NCBI RefSeq assembly: GCF_965184065.1
Contig: NZ_OZ239098.1
Direction: 5' to 3' (one strand)
DNA: 64,000 bases
Origin: Methylopumilus sp026399645
GTDB taxonomy: Bacteria; Pseudomonadota; Gammaproteobacteria; Burkholderiales; Methylophilaceae
The translations under genes were made by a program, and so were the position numbers. Position 1 is the stretch's first letter, and each line of letters starts with the position of its first letter. Of the stretch, positions 42,043 to 50,767 are shown one piece after another. The notes beneath the pieces were generated by a model. That model worked only from the letters and a program-made list of their open reading frames with translations, had not been told where the DNA came from and made no database searches.

Positions 42043-43441
42043 ATTGCGAATACTATTTTTTATTTATATCATATGGGTGACTAACGCATTCGCAGATACG
42101 GATATTGATGCAATAAATAAGATACTCAATCGTTCTGAGTTATCAAAAACGAATTACACGCTTTACATTAAAAATATTTCGAAACGCAATAAAGTGTTTA
42201 GTTATAACGAACAAAAAGCGTTCAACCCGGCTTCCTTAATGAAGCTTGTCACAACCTATACTGGATTGCAGATTTTAGGCCCACAGTTCCAATGGAAGAC
42301 AGAGGTACTTTACAAAGGTGCCTTAAAAAATAAACATCTTTATGGCGACCTTATTATTAAAGGTTATGGTGACGCTACGCTTACATATTCAGATCTTTCT
42401 GAAGTTATCGAAAAAGTTCAGCAAAAAGGTATTCAGCATATTCACGGCAATATTATTATTGAGGAAAGTTTTTTTGGAGAATTACAGAATCAGGATTTTA
42501 TTGATGATAAGAAGTATCGTGCTTATAACGTAAATCCAAAATCTTTTGTCGTGAATCAAAATACTATCAACTTTAATTTTTCAATTGAAAATGAAAAAAT
42601 TAATATACAAACCTTCCCTGAGCTTCAAATACTTAAAGTTATTAATCATTTAAAATTTACCGATCAGAGCTGTAATAGTTGGAAAGATAATCTTGGTTAC
42701 GAGGTAGAGACAAAATCTAATGTTACGGAGATTACATTTAATGGTCACTACGATAAGACTTGTGAGAGTAAAGATATTGATTTATCTGTCCTGAGTGCCA
42801 ATCGCTTATCTAATGGTCTATTTGAAAAGCTTTGGAAGATCCATGGGGGAAGTATTGAGGGCGAGTTTAAAAATACATACCAAAATACCACAGATGCACT
42901 TAAGTTATATGAGCATCTATCCAGACCCCTAAGTCTTGTCGTAAGAGATATTAATAAATATAGCCAAAATTTATTAGCCAGAAATCTATTACTTACTATG
43001 CTGGCAGAAAATAATGGTAATCCTATAACCGAAAATGAAGCGGGAAGATTCGCCAAAGAATCTTTGATGAAAGAGAAAATGAAACTTGATTCACTCGAAA
43101 TCGATAACGGCGCGGGGCTATCAAGAAAAGCAAAAGTGAGCGCAGAAGATCTGGGCTTCTTGTTAGAAAGAGCATATGACAGTCTTTATATGCCTGAATT
43201 TGTAGCATCGCTACCAAATCTAGGCATAGATGGTACCTTGAAGAGTAGAGGAAAAAAATTATCTGTCGCTAAGCATGCTTATTTAAAAACCGGGAGTATT
43301 CAAAATGTCAGCGCTATTGCAGGATATATTTTTGATAAAAATAATGATGTGAAAGTTTTTGTATTTATAGCGAATGATCCTAAGGCAAACGAATCATCTA
43401 AAATGCAAGATGATCTAATTGAATGGACTTATCTTAATTAA
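42005..43441 (+). CDS. dacB: D-alanyl-D-alanine carboxypeptidase/endopeptidase (PBP4 type)
   Basis: This periplasmic family S13 peptidase trims peptidoglycan stems. The S-x-x-K active site is NPASLMKLVT; later motifs are YSQNLLARNLL (S-x-N) and the K-T-G in LKTGSIQNVSA. A hydrophobic signal (ILFFIYIIWVTNAFA) precedes it. Starts are uncertain: in-frame TTG codons lie at 42005, 42017 and 42044 (the last directly after the bioA stop), none with a good ribosome site. The longest is given; the true start may be any of the three. Confidence 0.93.
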   Translation: MIRRLKLLSHPYKLRILFFIYIIWVTNAFADTDIDAINKILNRSELSKTNYTLYIKNISKRNKVFSYNEQKAFNPASLMKLVTTYTGLQILGPQFQWKTEVLYKGALKNKHLYGDLIIKGYGDATLTYSDLSEVIEKVQQKGIQHIHGNIIIEESFFGELQNQDFIDDKKYRAYNVNPKSFVVNQNTINFNFSIENEKINIQTFPELQILKVINHLKFTDQSCNSWKDNLGYEVETKSNVTEITFNGHYDKTCESKDIDLSVLSANRLSNGLFEKLWKIHGGSIEGEFKNTYQNTTDALKLYEHLSRPLSLVVRDINKYSQNLLARNLLLTMLAENNGNPITENEAGRFAKESLMKEKMKLDSLEIDNGAGLSRKAKVSAEDLGFLLERAYDSLYMPEFVASLPNLGIDGTLKSRGKKLSVAKHAYLKTGSIQNVSAIAGYIFDKNNDVKVFVFIANDPKANESSKMQDDLIEWTYLN

Positions 43442-43458
43442 ACTTGAGGAATGTTAAT

Positions 43459-43923
43459 ATGCGATATATGAATGCAGTTAAATTTATCTTAGCTTTTGGA
43501 ATTATTTTATTTAATATTGATTTAGTTTTTGCTGAATCAAAAATCTCACAAAAGGAACTGAAATTGGAAAAAAATATCACTACATTAGTCATTAAAGATA
43601 CCACCCTAGGAAATGGACGACAAGCTGAAAAAGGCCTTGCAGTGACTGTTCATTACACCGGCTGGTTATACGACCCTAATCAAAAGGATGGTAAGGGTAA
43701 AAAGTTTGATAGTTCATTAGATCGCAATGATCCTTTCGTATTCAATTTAGGTGGTGGTCAGGTAATACGAGGCTGGGATGACGGCGTGGATGGTATGAAA
43801 ATTCATGGTAAGAGAACACTCATTATTCCTGCAGACATGGGCTATGGTACTCGAGGCGCAGGTGGAGTGATTCCACCAAATGCCACTTTAATTTTTGATG
43901 TTGAGTTGCTCGGAGTTAAATAA
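43459..43923 (+). CDS. FKBP-type peptidyl-prolyl isomerase, exported
   Basis: This 154-residue protein has a signal peptide (MRYMNAVKFILAFGIILFNI, cleaved near VFA) and one FKBP domain: VTVHYTGWLYD, FDSSLDR, GGGQVIRGWDDGVDGMK and GYGTRGAGGVIPPNATLIFDVELL. It should act on proline bonds of periplasmic proteins. The ATG at 43459 has GAGGA eight bases upstream; an in-frame TTG at 43444 would overlap that site. It lies between dacB and the OsmC gene, with one-base overlap to the latter. Confidence 0.94.
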   Translation: MRYMNAVKFILAFGIILFNIDLVFAESKISQKELKLEKNITTLVIKDTTLGNGRQAEKGLAVTVHYTGWLYDPNQKDGKGKKFDSSLDRNDPFVFNLGGGQVIRGWDDGVDGMKIHGKRTLIIPADMGYGTRGAGGVIPPNATLIFDVELLGVK

Positions 43924-44342
43924 TGAAAGCCCGGGTTAAGTGGGTTGAGAATGTATGTTTTATAGGAGAGTCCGAGTCAAATCACTCAGTGATCTTAGAC
44001 GGGCCCGAGGAGTTGGGTGGCAGAAAATTAGGTATGCGACCTATGGAAATGCTACTTATTGGCATGGGAGGTTGCACATCATTTGACGTAGTCACTATTC
44101 TTAAGAAATCAAGACAAGCTATTAGCGACTGTTATGCTGAAATTGAAGCTACGAGAGCTGAGACAGTGCCAAAAGTATTCACTAAGATCCATATTCATTT
44201 TGTGCTAAAAGGTAAGGACTTAGATAAAGATCAGGTAGAGCGTGCGATTAAGTTATCTGCTGAAAAATATTGCTCAGCTTCGATTATGCTATCAAAATCA
44301 GTTGAAATTACGCACGATTTTGAAATTAAAGAAGACGCCTAA
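43923..44342 (+). CDS. OsmC/Ohr family protein (YhfA-like)
   Basis: This is a 139-residue OsmC-fold protein. Two conserved cysteines are visible, one in GMGGCTSFDVVTIL and one in AEKYCSASIML, spaced as in peroxide-reducing members. RPMEMLLIGMGG is a family signature. The YhfA branch has no settled function. Its ATG overlaps the isomerase stop by one base, so the two are probably coupled. Confidence 0.9.
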   Translation: MKARVKWVENVCFIGESESNHSVILDGPEELGGRKLGMRPMEMLLIGMGGCTSFDVVTILKKSRQAISDCYAEIEATRAETVPKVFTKIHIHFVLKGKDLDKDQVERAIKLSAEKYCSASIMLSKSVEITHDFEIKEDA

Positions 44343-44350
44343 ACGCTAAA

Positions 44351-44665
44351 TTAATTTTTAATAATTTTCAAATCAAGTGGCTCTTCATTTTCCATAATAG
44401 AAAGAAGACGATCAACATTTGGATGTTTACCAGGATTCTTTTGTGCATCTTCTGTATGCTCTGAATACAAATCAAGACCTTCAATTGCGGCGTCTAAAGT
44501 TATTGCACCAAAAAGTTTCCAAAGATGTTGATAGACTTTAATTGATCCTTGGCTGCCAGGCTTATTTTCGATAGCACCAACTAAAGTATTATTTTTATAA
44601 ATCTCTATACGATCAATGTGATCTGAGTTGTCTAGCGTTAATAGGATATCGTTAAATTTTTGCAT
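44351..44665 (-). CDS. DUF2322 family protein
   Basis: This 104-residue protein has no signal or membrane segment. AIENKPGSQGSIKVYQHL, FGAITLDAAIEGLDLYSEHT and NPGKHPNVDRLL match my memory of DUF2322, a betaproteobacterial family of unknown function. It lies three bases after coq7 and is probably the last gene of ctpA-coq7-DUF2322. Confidence 0.75.
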   Translation of the reverse strand: MQKFNDILLTLDNSDHIDRIEIYKNNTLVGAIENKPGSQGSIKVYQHLWKLFGAITLDAAIEGLDLYSEHTEDAQKNPGKHPNVDRLLSIMENEEPLDLKIIKN

Positions 44666-44668
44666 TGA

Positions 44669-45289
44669 TTAAATTTTTGCAGAAAGCGTGGTCATCACTT
44701 TTGAGGTTAATGACATTGCTTTTTTTATCTTGCTAGGCAAATCAATCCCACCTAATTCTTTTGCCTTGATTGCATGTTGTTCTTCGTCATCTGCCATTAC
44801 TTCTAAAATCTTATTAGTCTTAAGATCATTTTTAGATATTTTATCTAAGTGACTTGTTAAATGCTGTGTGACTTGTCGTTCTGTTTCAGCTAAAAATCCT
44901 AAGTTATATTTTTCACCTAACATACTTGCAAAAGAGCCCATTAAAAACGATCCTGTATACCAAATAGGATTAAGAAGACTTGTTTTGCCACCCAGTTCAT
45001 GAATTCTAGTATTACACCAATTCAGATGATCAATTTCTTCCTTAGAAGCTTTTTTTAAGGATTCTGCTCCTTCACCACGCGGATTAAAAAGAAGTTGTCC
45101 GCTATACAAAGCTTGAGCGCAAACTTCACCTGTATGGTTTACACGCATCAATTCGATCGTGCGTTTTTTTTCGTCAGGGGTTAATTCGGCATCTTCAATG
45201 TGAAGATCGGGTCTTGGTCTTGAGCCCTTAGGTTTAGCAAATAGAACCTTCAGGCCCTTATCAAACTCAATGATGAGGTCATCAATCAT
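44669..45289 (-). CDS. coq7: Coq7-type 2-octaprenyl-3-methyl-6-methoxy-1,4-benzoquinol hydroxylase
   Basis: Coq7 is the diiron mono-oxygenase of ubiquinone synthesis, replacing the flavin enzyme UbiF of E. coli. The 206-residue protein has the diiron ligands in VNHTGEVCAQALY, EEIDHLNWC, ETERQVTQHL and DDEEQHAIKA. The ATG overlaps the ctpA stop by four bases (ATGA). The ubiquinone it makes feeds the respiratory chain ending in the aa3 oxidase of this window. Confidence 0.96.
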   Translation of the reverse strand: MIDDLIIEFDKGLKVLFAKPKGSRPRPDLHIEDAELTPDEKKRTIELMRVNHTGEVCAQALYSGQLLFNPRGEGAESLKKASKEEIDHLNWCNTRIHELGGKTSLLNPIWYTGSFLMGSFASMLGEKYNLGFLAETERQVTQHLTSHLDKISKNDLKTNKILEVMADDEEQHAIKAKELGGIDLPSKIKKAMSLTSKVMTTLSAKI

Positions 45290-46695
45290 TTGTTTTGAAT
45301 AATTTGAAGGCCTTTGAGGATATTCATAGCTTCTTGGAATTGCTTATCCGCTTTACTTGCAGGCTCAATCGGACCTGATGGTGTTTCGGAAGTTTTCTTT
45401 TTCTCTTCTTCAGGTTTTTTGACTGGTGGCGCTGAAGGCTTACTGTCTTTATCTTTAGGCGCAGTATTAACATCAGCATCTTTTGGATTTGAAAGATGGT
45501 TTGTGAGATCTGCTTCTTTAGTCATGAATGTAGGATCACTTCCATCATCGACAATGATATCAGGCACAATCCCTTTGGCCTGAATTGATCTGCCCTTGGG
45601 TGTAAAGTATCTTGCTGTCGTCATCTTGATCGCCGTACCATTATTCATAGGTAGAATACTCTGCACAGAACCTTTACCAAAACTTTGCATGCCTACGATC
45701 AAAGCCCTCTTATGATCTTGGAGCGCACCCGCCACAATTTCAGATGCAGATGCTGATCCGTTATTCACTAAAACAGCCATGGGAGTTGTTCTAATATCTT
45801 CTGGAAAATCTTTGAGGTAATCGTCTTTACCGCCACCTTTAAGATAATCTCCTGGAACAGCTGTTAAGTTCATTTTTGAATCTGGTGCACGACCTTCGGT
45901 ATAAACAACTAAGTCACCTTTAGGTAAAAATGCTGCAGATACACCGACAGCAGCATTTAATAAGCCACCAGGATTATTTCTTAGGTCAAGCAATATGCCT
46001 TTAAGAGGCGCTTTATTTTGCTGACGAAGGTTTTTTAAGAATTTCGCTAAATCTTCACCAGTATGTTCTTGAAATTGAGCGACGCGAACGTATGCGTAAT
46101 TTGGCTCAACAAGCTTTCCTTTAACGCTTTGTGACTTGATGATGGCACGAACTAAAGTAAAAGTTAAAGGTTTAGTTTCTCCTTTTCTTAATACAGTGAG
46201 AACAATGTTGGTACCTGGTTTACCACGCATTTTTTTAACCGAGTCATTAAGCGTTAAGCCTTTTGTAGAAGTGTCATCTAGTTTCATGATGAGGTCGCCG
46301 CTCTTCAAACCAGCTTTATAAGCTGGACTATCTTCAATCGGAGAAACCACTTTTACAAACCCATCTTCCATGCCGACCTCAATACCAAGACCACCAAACT
46401 CACCTTGGGTGGCTTGATTTAAGTCCTTAAAATCCTCAGTATTTAGGAAAGAAGAATGAGGATCAAGGCCTGTTAGCATGCCGTTGAGTGCTTCGTTAAT
46501 AAGCTTCTTATCTTCTACAGGCTCAACGTAGTCAGATTTAATTTTGCCAAAGACTTCGGCAAAAGTTCTAAGCTCATCAATAGGTAAATTATTTTTTTCA
46601 GCTTTATCCGCAAAGACGGTTAAATTTAAACTGATCAGAACACCGATAATAGCGCCACAGGCTATAAGGGTAAATTTTTCGAATTTTGAGCGCAT
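45286..46695 (-). CDS. ctpA: Carboxy-terminal processing protease (S41)
   Basis: CtpA is a periplasmic serine protease with a Ser-Lys dyad. The 469-residue protein has an N-terminal signal/anchor (about 8-30), a PDZ domain (VEDGFVKVVSP ... GLKSGDLIMKLDD, about 105-165), and the catalytic domain with NNGSASASEIVAGALQDH and the lysine in QSFGKGSVQ. The C-terminal 80 residues are lysine/proline/glutamate-rich and probably disordered. It heads ctpA-coq7-DUF2322 and is divergent from the SelW-like gene. Confidence 0.96.
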   Translation of the reverse strand: MRSKFEKFTLIACGAIIGVLISLNLTVFADKAEKNNLPIDELRTFAEVFGKIKSDYVEPVEDKKLINEALNGMLTGLDPHSSFLNTEDFKDLNQATQGEFGGLGIEVGMEDGFVKVVSPIEDSPAYKAGLKSGDLIMKLDDTSTKGLTLNDSVKKMRGKPGTNIVLTVLRKGETKPLTFTLVRAIIKSQSVKGKLVEPNYAYVRVAQFQEHTGEDLAKFLKNLRQQNKAPLKGILLDLRNNPGGLLNAAVGVSAAFLPKGDLVVYTEGRAPDSKMNLTAVPGDYLKGGGKDDYLKDFPEDIRTTPMAVLVNNGSASASEIVAGALQDHKRALIVGMQSFGKGSVQSILPMNNGTAIKMTTARYFTPKGRSIQAKGIVPDIIVDDGSDPTFMTKEADLTNHLSNPKDADVNTAPKDKDSKPSAPPVKKPEEEKKKTSETPSGPIEPASKADKQFQEAMNILKGLQIIQNK

Positions 46696-46756
46696 GAATG
46701 ACTTTCGTAATAAGCTATTAAGCAGTAATTATTTGATAATAGAGCATTCTGTCTTT

Positions 46757-46785
46757 TTGTTTACCTTATATCAATAGGCTTTAAT
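46757..46785 (+). promoter_or_regulatory. Possible promoter of the SelW-like gene
   Basis: TTGTTT (46757-46762) and TTTAAT (46780-46785) are 17 bases apart, 28 bases before the ATG. Both boxes are imperfect. The 118-base divergent gap to ctpA must also hold the ctpA promoter. Confidence 0.35.
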
Positions 46786-46813
46786 AAATATATTTTAAGA
46801 ATAACTTTAAACC

Positions 46814-47101
46814 ATGGGAACTAAATCTAAAACATATAAAATCGAGATTCAATTTTGTACGCAATGTGCCTGGCTTCCGAGAGCCTCATGGATGATGCAG
46901 GAGATATTGACGACTTTTCAAGGTGAAGTTTTATCAGTCACATTAACCCCAAAGTCAGGCGGTATTTTTGAAATTTTCTTGGATAAAGAAAAAATCTATT
47001 CTAGATCAGACTTCGGAGGATTCCTGGATATTAAGGACATTAAAAAATTGATTAGGGATAAGATTAGTCCAAGAAAAAACCTAGGTCATACCGATCTTTA
47101 G
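46814..47101 (+). CDS. SelT/SelW/SelH family (Rdx) thioredoxin-fold protein
   Basis: This 95-residue protein begins with the beta strand IEIQFCTQCAW, giving the redox motif CTQC where many homologues have Cys-X-X-Sec. FQGEVLSVTLTPKSGGIFEIF and RSDFGGFLDIKDIKKLI are family typical. All-cysteine forms are common in proteobacteria; the role is unknown but probably thiol redox. Its last four bases (TTAG) overlap the stop of the NlpC/P60 gene. Confidence 0.88.
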   Translation: MGTKSKTYKIEIQFCTQCAWLPRASWMMQEILTTFQGEVLSVTLTPKSGGIFEIFLDKEKIYSRSDFGGFLDIKDIKKLIRDKISPRKNLGHTDL

Positions 47102-47628
47102 AGTGTTTCTGCTGGGTCAACTCTTGTTGCGCCATTAAATCTTTTAAGCCAATAGTTTTTTGTAAGATTTTCGACGCGAATAGTTTTACCTGTGCGTGGT
47201 GCATGAATAAATTCATTATTTCCCACATAAATACCTACATGAGAGAACTTAGATTTTCTTGTGTTAAAAAACACAAGGTCCCCTGGTTGTAAGTCTTCAA
47301 ATTTAATAGTTTCGCCCATCTTACTAAGCGATCTAGCGCTTGGCGGAAGGCTTAAATTTAAAGCTTGTTCAAAGACGTATTTTACAAACTGACTGCAATC
47401 AAAACCCGTTTCTGGTTTTGAGCCACCTAACTTATATTTAATACCCGTGAGTTCATAAGCTTTGTCAATGATGAGAGGGATTTTGTTAGCCCATTGCTTA
47501 TCAGTTGTTGGTGTTAATTCTGAAGGCACCACTATTTCTTGACTGCTTAAATTTATTGAATCAACTTCCGCCCAAGAGGGGCTGGAAAATGAAAGTATTA
47601 AAAGGATGAGCAGCGCTTTGAAATTCAT
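47098..47628 (-). CDS. Exported NlpC/P60 peptidoglycan hydrolase
   Basis: The ATG at 47628 gives a 176-residue protein with a signal peptide (MNFKALLILLILSFSSPSWA). The NlpC/P60 catalytic triad is visible: Cys in GFDCSQFVKYVF, His in FSHVGIYVGNN and a third polar residue in FIHAPRTGK. Such enzymes cut stem peptides of peptidoglycan. A start at 47664 would add 12 residues before the signal peptide and is less likely. Neither start has a clear ribosome site. Confidence 0.93.
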   Translation of the reverse strand: MNFKALLILLILSFSSPSWAEVDSINLSSQEIVVPSELTPTTDKQWANKIPLIIDKAYELTGIKYKLGGSKPETGFDCSQFVKYVFEQALNLSLPPSARSLSKMGETIKFEDLQPGDLVFFNTRKSKFSHVGIYVGNNEFIHAPRTGKTIRVENLTKNYWLKRFNGATRVDPAETL

Positions 47629-47718
47629 AGTTTGAAAATGAGTTAATTTAAGACATTTTACCATTTATAGAGCGTTTGTGAAATCACAGTTTCATCTGCA
47701 TGAGATAATCATAAAATC

Positions 47719-49650
47719 ATGAATGGACTATTTATCAAACAATTTTTTAGTGAAAAAGGCGAGCTATCTCAAAGCATTAAAGATTATCGTGTGAGACAGG
47801 AGCAGGTCGACATCTCAGTATTGATTGATGTAGCGATCACAAATAAAAAAAAATTAATTGTCGAAGCGGGAACAGGTATCGGTAAAACTTTTGCATACCT
47901 TGTGCCAGCGTTTTTGTCCGGTGGAAAAATTATTATTTCTACGGCTACCAAAAATCTTCAGGATCAGTTATTCACTAAAGATATTCCTATGATTAGGGAT
48001 GCATTAAAAGTCCCTGTGACCTTAGCCATGCTCAAAGGCCGATCAAATTATCTATGCCATTTGCGATTAGAAAACGCCATGATTGAGGGCGCTTTTATGA
48101 CCAAAGAAGACGTCACCTATTTACATCTCGTTAATCAGCATGCAAAACATAGTGAAGATGGCGATCGAGCCGAATTAGATACCATTCCAGAAAGCTCTTC
48201 TATATGGCCCCAAGTGACCTCTACTAAGGAAAATTGCCTAGGTCAGGATTGCAGTTTTTATAAAGAGTGCTTTGTCATGAATGCGAGAAAAAAAGCATTA
48301 ACCGCAGACGTTACGATTGTGAACCACCATTTATTTTTTGCCGACCTTAATATGAAAGAAGAAGGTATATCCGAACTTCTTCCAAAAGCTACGACAGTCA
48401 TTTTTGATGAAGCGCACCAGATACCTGACATTGCTTCCATTTTTTTTGGAAAAAATATTTCAACAGGCCAAATCAGTGAGATTGTTCAGGATGGTTACCA
48501 GCTTTATTTAAAATATATGAAAGATATTTCAGATTTTGAACCGATTTTAAATGATCTCGAAAAAGCAAATAAAGATTTTAGACTAGTCTTTCCAAGAGAG
48601 TCTAATCGATATCCCTATCAAAAGATTTCTTCTTTTAATCGATTCAAATCTAGCTATCAAGAGCTGAGTGAAAAACTCAAAAAAACGATTGAATTATTAG
48701 CGCTCCATAAAGATAGGGATACGGAGATCGAAAAGTATTTTGATAGGACGAATGAAATAGCCTCAAGCTTTGATGGTTGGCTCGAGGATAAAGATAACAA
48801 CTCAATTAAATGGGTTGAGGTTTATTCGCAGTCCGTTCAACTTAATAATACGCCGTTATCTATTGCTGATATGTTTGCAAAACATATTAATAATGAATCT
48901 ACTTCATGGATCTTTACATCAGCAACACTTGCTGTAAAAACTAATTTTGATCATTTCAAAAACCAACTAGGTTTAATGGATGCAGATTCAGTCTCTAAAG
49001 AGAGCCCATTTAATTACACAGAAAAAGCTTTACTCTTCGTTCCCAAAGCAATGCCGGAGGCCAATCACGAGAACTTTAATTTGGCAGTTGTGAATCAAAT
49101 TTACCCTTTCATCAAAGCAAGTAAGGGTAGAGCGTTTATCTTATGTACGACATTAAAATCGATGCGGGAAATATTTACACTACTTCAAGACAAAATTGAA
49201 ACAGATCAATTAAATTATCCAATCTACCTTCAAGGGGATGGCTCAAGAAATCATCTTTTAAATAAGTTTAGAGAGCACGGTCACGCTATTCTTATAGGTT
49301 CCTTAAGTTTTTGGGAGGGCGTGGATGTAAAGGGCGACGCTTTATCATTGGTGGTAATAGATAAATTACCATTTTTTTCGCCAGAGGATCCCGTCCTTGC
49401 TGCGAGAATTGATAAAATCAACCAAAGTGGCAAGAATGCTTTTATGGAATATCAACTGCCTAACGCAGTTATTACTTTAAAACAGGGCGCAGGTCGATTA
49501 ATAAGGGATGAGTTTGATAAGGGCGTTCTTGTGATATGCGACACAAGGGTTATTGATAAAGCTTATGGAAAAAGAATGTGGCAGAGTTTGCCCCCTTTCG
49601 CTCGAACGCGAGACGATTTAGAAGTCATCCAGTTTCTAGAAAAAATTTAA
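47719..49650 (+). CDS. dinG: DinG/YoaA-family iron-sulfur DNA helicase
   Basis: This 643-residue superfamily 2 XPD-like helicase has Walker A EAGTGIGKTF (49-58), the DEAH box IFDEAHQIPD, and a [4Fe-4S] cysteine set between them (LCHLRL, ENCLGQDCSFYKEC). The C-terminal motifs SLSFWEGVDVKGD and QGAGRLIRDEFD are present. It lacks an exonuclease domain, so it is the helicase-only form. YoaA and DinG cannot be separated by eye. It is first in dinG-tsaB-rimI-(holD)-proS. Confidence 0.93.
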   Translation: MNGLFIKQFFSEKGELSQSIKDYRVRQEQVDISVLIDVAITNKKKLIVEAGTGIGKTFAYLVPAFLSGGKIIISTATKNLQDQLFTKDIPMIRDALKVPVTLAMLKGRSNYLCHLRLENAMIEGAFMTKEDVTYLHLVNQHAKHSEDGDRAELDTIPESSSIWPQVTSTKENCLGQDCSFYKECFVMNARKKALTADVTIVNHHLFFADLNMKEEGISELLPKATTVIFDEAHQIPDIASIFFGKNISTGQISEIVQDGYQLYLKYMKDISDFEPILNDLEKANKDFRLVFPRESNRYPYQKISSFNRFKSSYQELSEKLKKTIELLALHKDRDTEIEKYFDRTNEIASSFDGWLEDKDNNSIKWVEVYSQSVQLNNTPLSIADMFAKHINNESTSWIFTSATLAVKTNFDHFKNQLGLMDADSVSKESPFNYTEKALLFVPKAMPEANHENFNLAVVNQIYPFIKASKGRAFILCTTLKSMREIFTLLQDKIETDQLNYPIYLQGDGSRNHLLNKFREHGHAILIGSLSFWEGVDVKGDALSLVVIDKLPFFSPEDPVLAARIDKINQSGKNAFMEYQLPNAVITLKQGAGRLIRDEFDKGVLVICDTRVIDKAYGKRMWQSLPPFARTRDDLEVIQFLEKI

Positions 49651-49653
49651 TTT

Positions 49654-50343
49654 ATGAAAATTTTATCCTTAGATACCTCTACTGAATATATGTCTTTAGG
49701 TTTGAAGATTGATGAAGATTTTTATTCTGTCAATATCAAGGCTGGACAGAGCCATTCAGAAATTGTCTTACCAGAAATAAAAAAATTATTAAGCGAACAT
49801 CAATTAACGACAAAAGATCTTGATGCTATAGCATTTGGCAGAGGGCCAGGCTCATTTACAGGTATAAGAATTGCCTGCGGTATCGCGTATGGATTAGGTT
49901 ATGGTGCGTCGATCCCAGTCATTGGTGTTAATAATCTTTTGGCGCTTGCTGATAGCTCGGGCAAAAATAAAGTGATTAGTAGTATTGATGCCAGAATGGG
50001 TGAAATATATTTAGGTGTTTATATAAAAGATAGTGAAACATTTTCAAATCCCATCGTCGAAGGAGTTTATAAGCCCCATGAATTACCTCAGATTATAGAA
50101 TCAGGCTGGACCTTGATTGGCAATGCAATCGAAACATATGAAAAAGAAATGAAAGATCATTTTGGCCAACAGATAGATGATCTTATAGACGGCCCATACG
50201 AAGTGGTCGAATCTATTTCAAAACTTGCAAAATCTTTCATTAAAAATAAAGCATTCGAGTTGATTAATGCCGAGCCTGTTTACTTAAGAAATAAAGTTGC
50301 CTTTACCATAGAAGAGCGAAAAGCATTTAATGCAATTCAGTAA
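49654..50343 (+). CDS. tsaB: tRNA threonylcarbamoyladenosine biosynthesis protein TsaB
   Basis: TsaB is the non-catalytic partner of TsaD in t6A modification of tRNA. The 229-residue ASKHA-fold protein has LSLDTSTEYMSLGL at the N-terminus, GQSHSEIVLPEI, and the FGRGPGSFTGIRIACG segment (about 62-77). It lies three bases after dinG and overlaps rimI by 14 bases. tsaB-rimI is a common pair. Confidence 0.96.
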   Translation: MKILSLDTSTEYMSLGLKIDEDFYSVNIKAGQSHSEIVLPEIKKLLSEHQLTTKDLDAIAFGRGPGSFTGIRIACGIAYGLGYGASIPVIGVNNLLALADSSGKNKVISSIDARMGEIYLGVYIKDSETFSNPIVEGVYKPHELPQIIESGWTLIGNAIETYEKEMKDHFGQQIDDLIDGPYEVVESISKLAKSFIKNKAFELINAEPVYLRNKVAFTIEERKAFNAIQ

Positions 50344-50767
50344 CTTTAAGGAGCATGATTTAAGTGCAATTGAATTGATTGAAAATGAAGTTCATGCCTA
50401 CCCTTGGACGCGAGGTAATTTTTTAGATTCAATAAAATCAAGCCACACATGTTTGATGATGAAGCTCAATGAAGAAATCATAGGCTTCTCAGTCATGATG
50501 TTTGTATTAGACGAATGTCATCTGCTTAATATGAGTATAAAAAAAAGTATGCAAAAAAAAGGCTATGGGTCACATTTTCTGAAAGAAATGATTCAACGGG
50601 CAAGGTTAGCTCATTCGAAAACAATCTATCTTGAAGTGAGGATATCCAATCATGCTGCCATTCATTTATATGACAAATATGGATTTAATGAAATGAGCAT
50701 CAGAAAAGACTATTATCGTGCTAAAGAGGGGCGGGAAGATGCAGTGTTAATGGGGCTCGTAATTTGA
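50330..50767 (+). CDS. rimI: Ribosomal protein S18-alanine N-acetyltransferase
   Basis: This 145-residue GNAT acetyltransferase would modify the N-terminus of S18. It has EVHAYPWTRGNFLDS, the acetyl-CoA loop as KKGYGSHFLKEMI (a variant of the usual RGxG loop), LEVRISNHAAIHLYDKYGF and the terminal YYRAKEGREDAVLM. It overlaps tsaB by 14 bases and the next gene by one. Confidence 0.94.
   Translation: MQFSNFKEHDLSAIELIENEVHAYPWTRGNFLDSIKSSHTCLMMKLNEEIIGFSVMMFVLDECHLLNMSIKKSMQKKGYGSHFLKEMIQRARLAHSKTIYLEVRISNHAAIHLYDKYGFNEMSIRKDYYRAKEGREDAVLMGLVI

Noticed and set aside
47677..47688. TGTGA-AA-TCACA before dinG, resembling a CRP/FNR half-site pair
   Set aside because: The spacer is two bases instead of the six of a CRP site, and short palindromes of this kind are expected by chance in this sequence.
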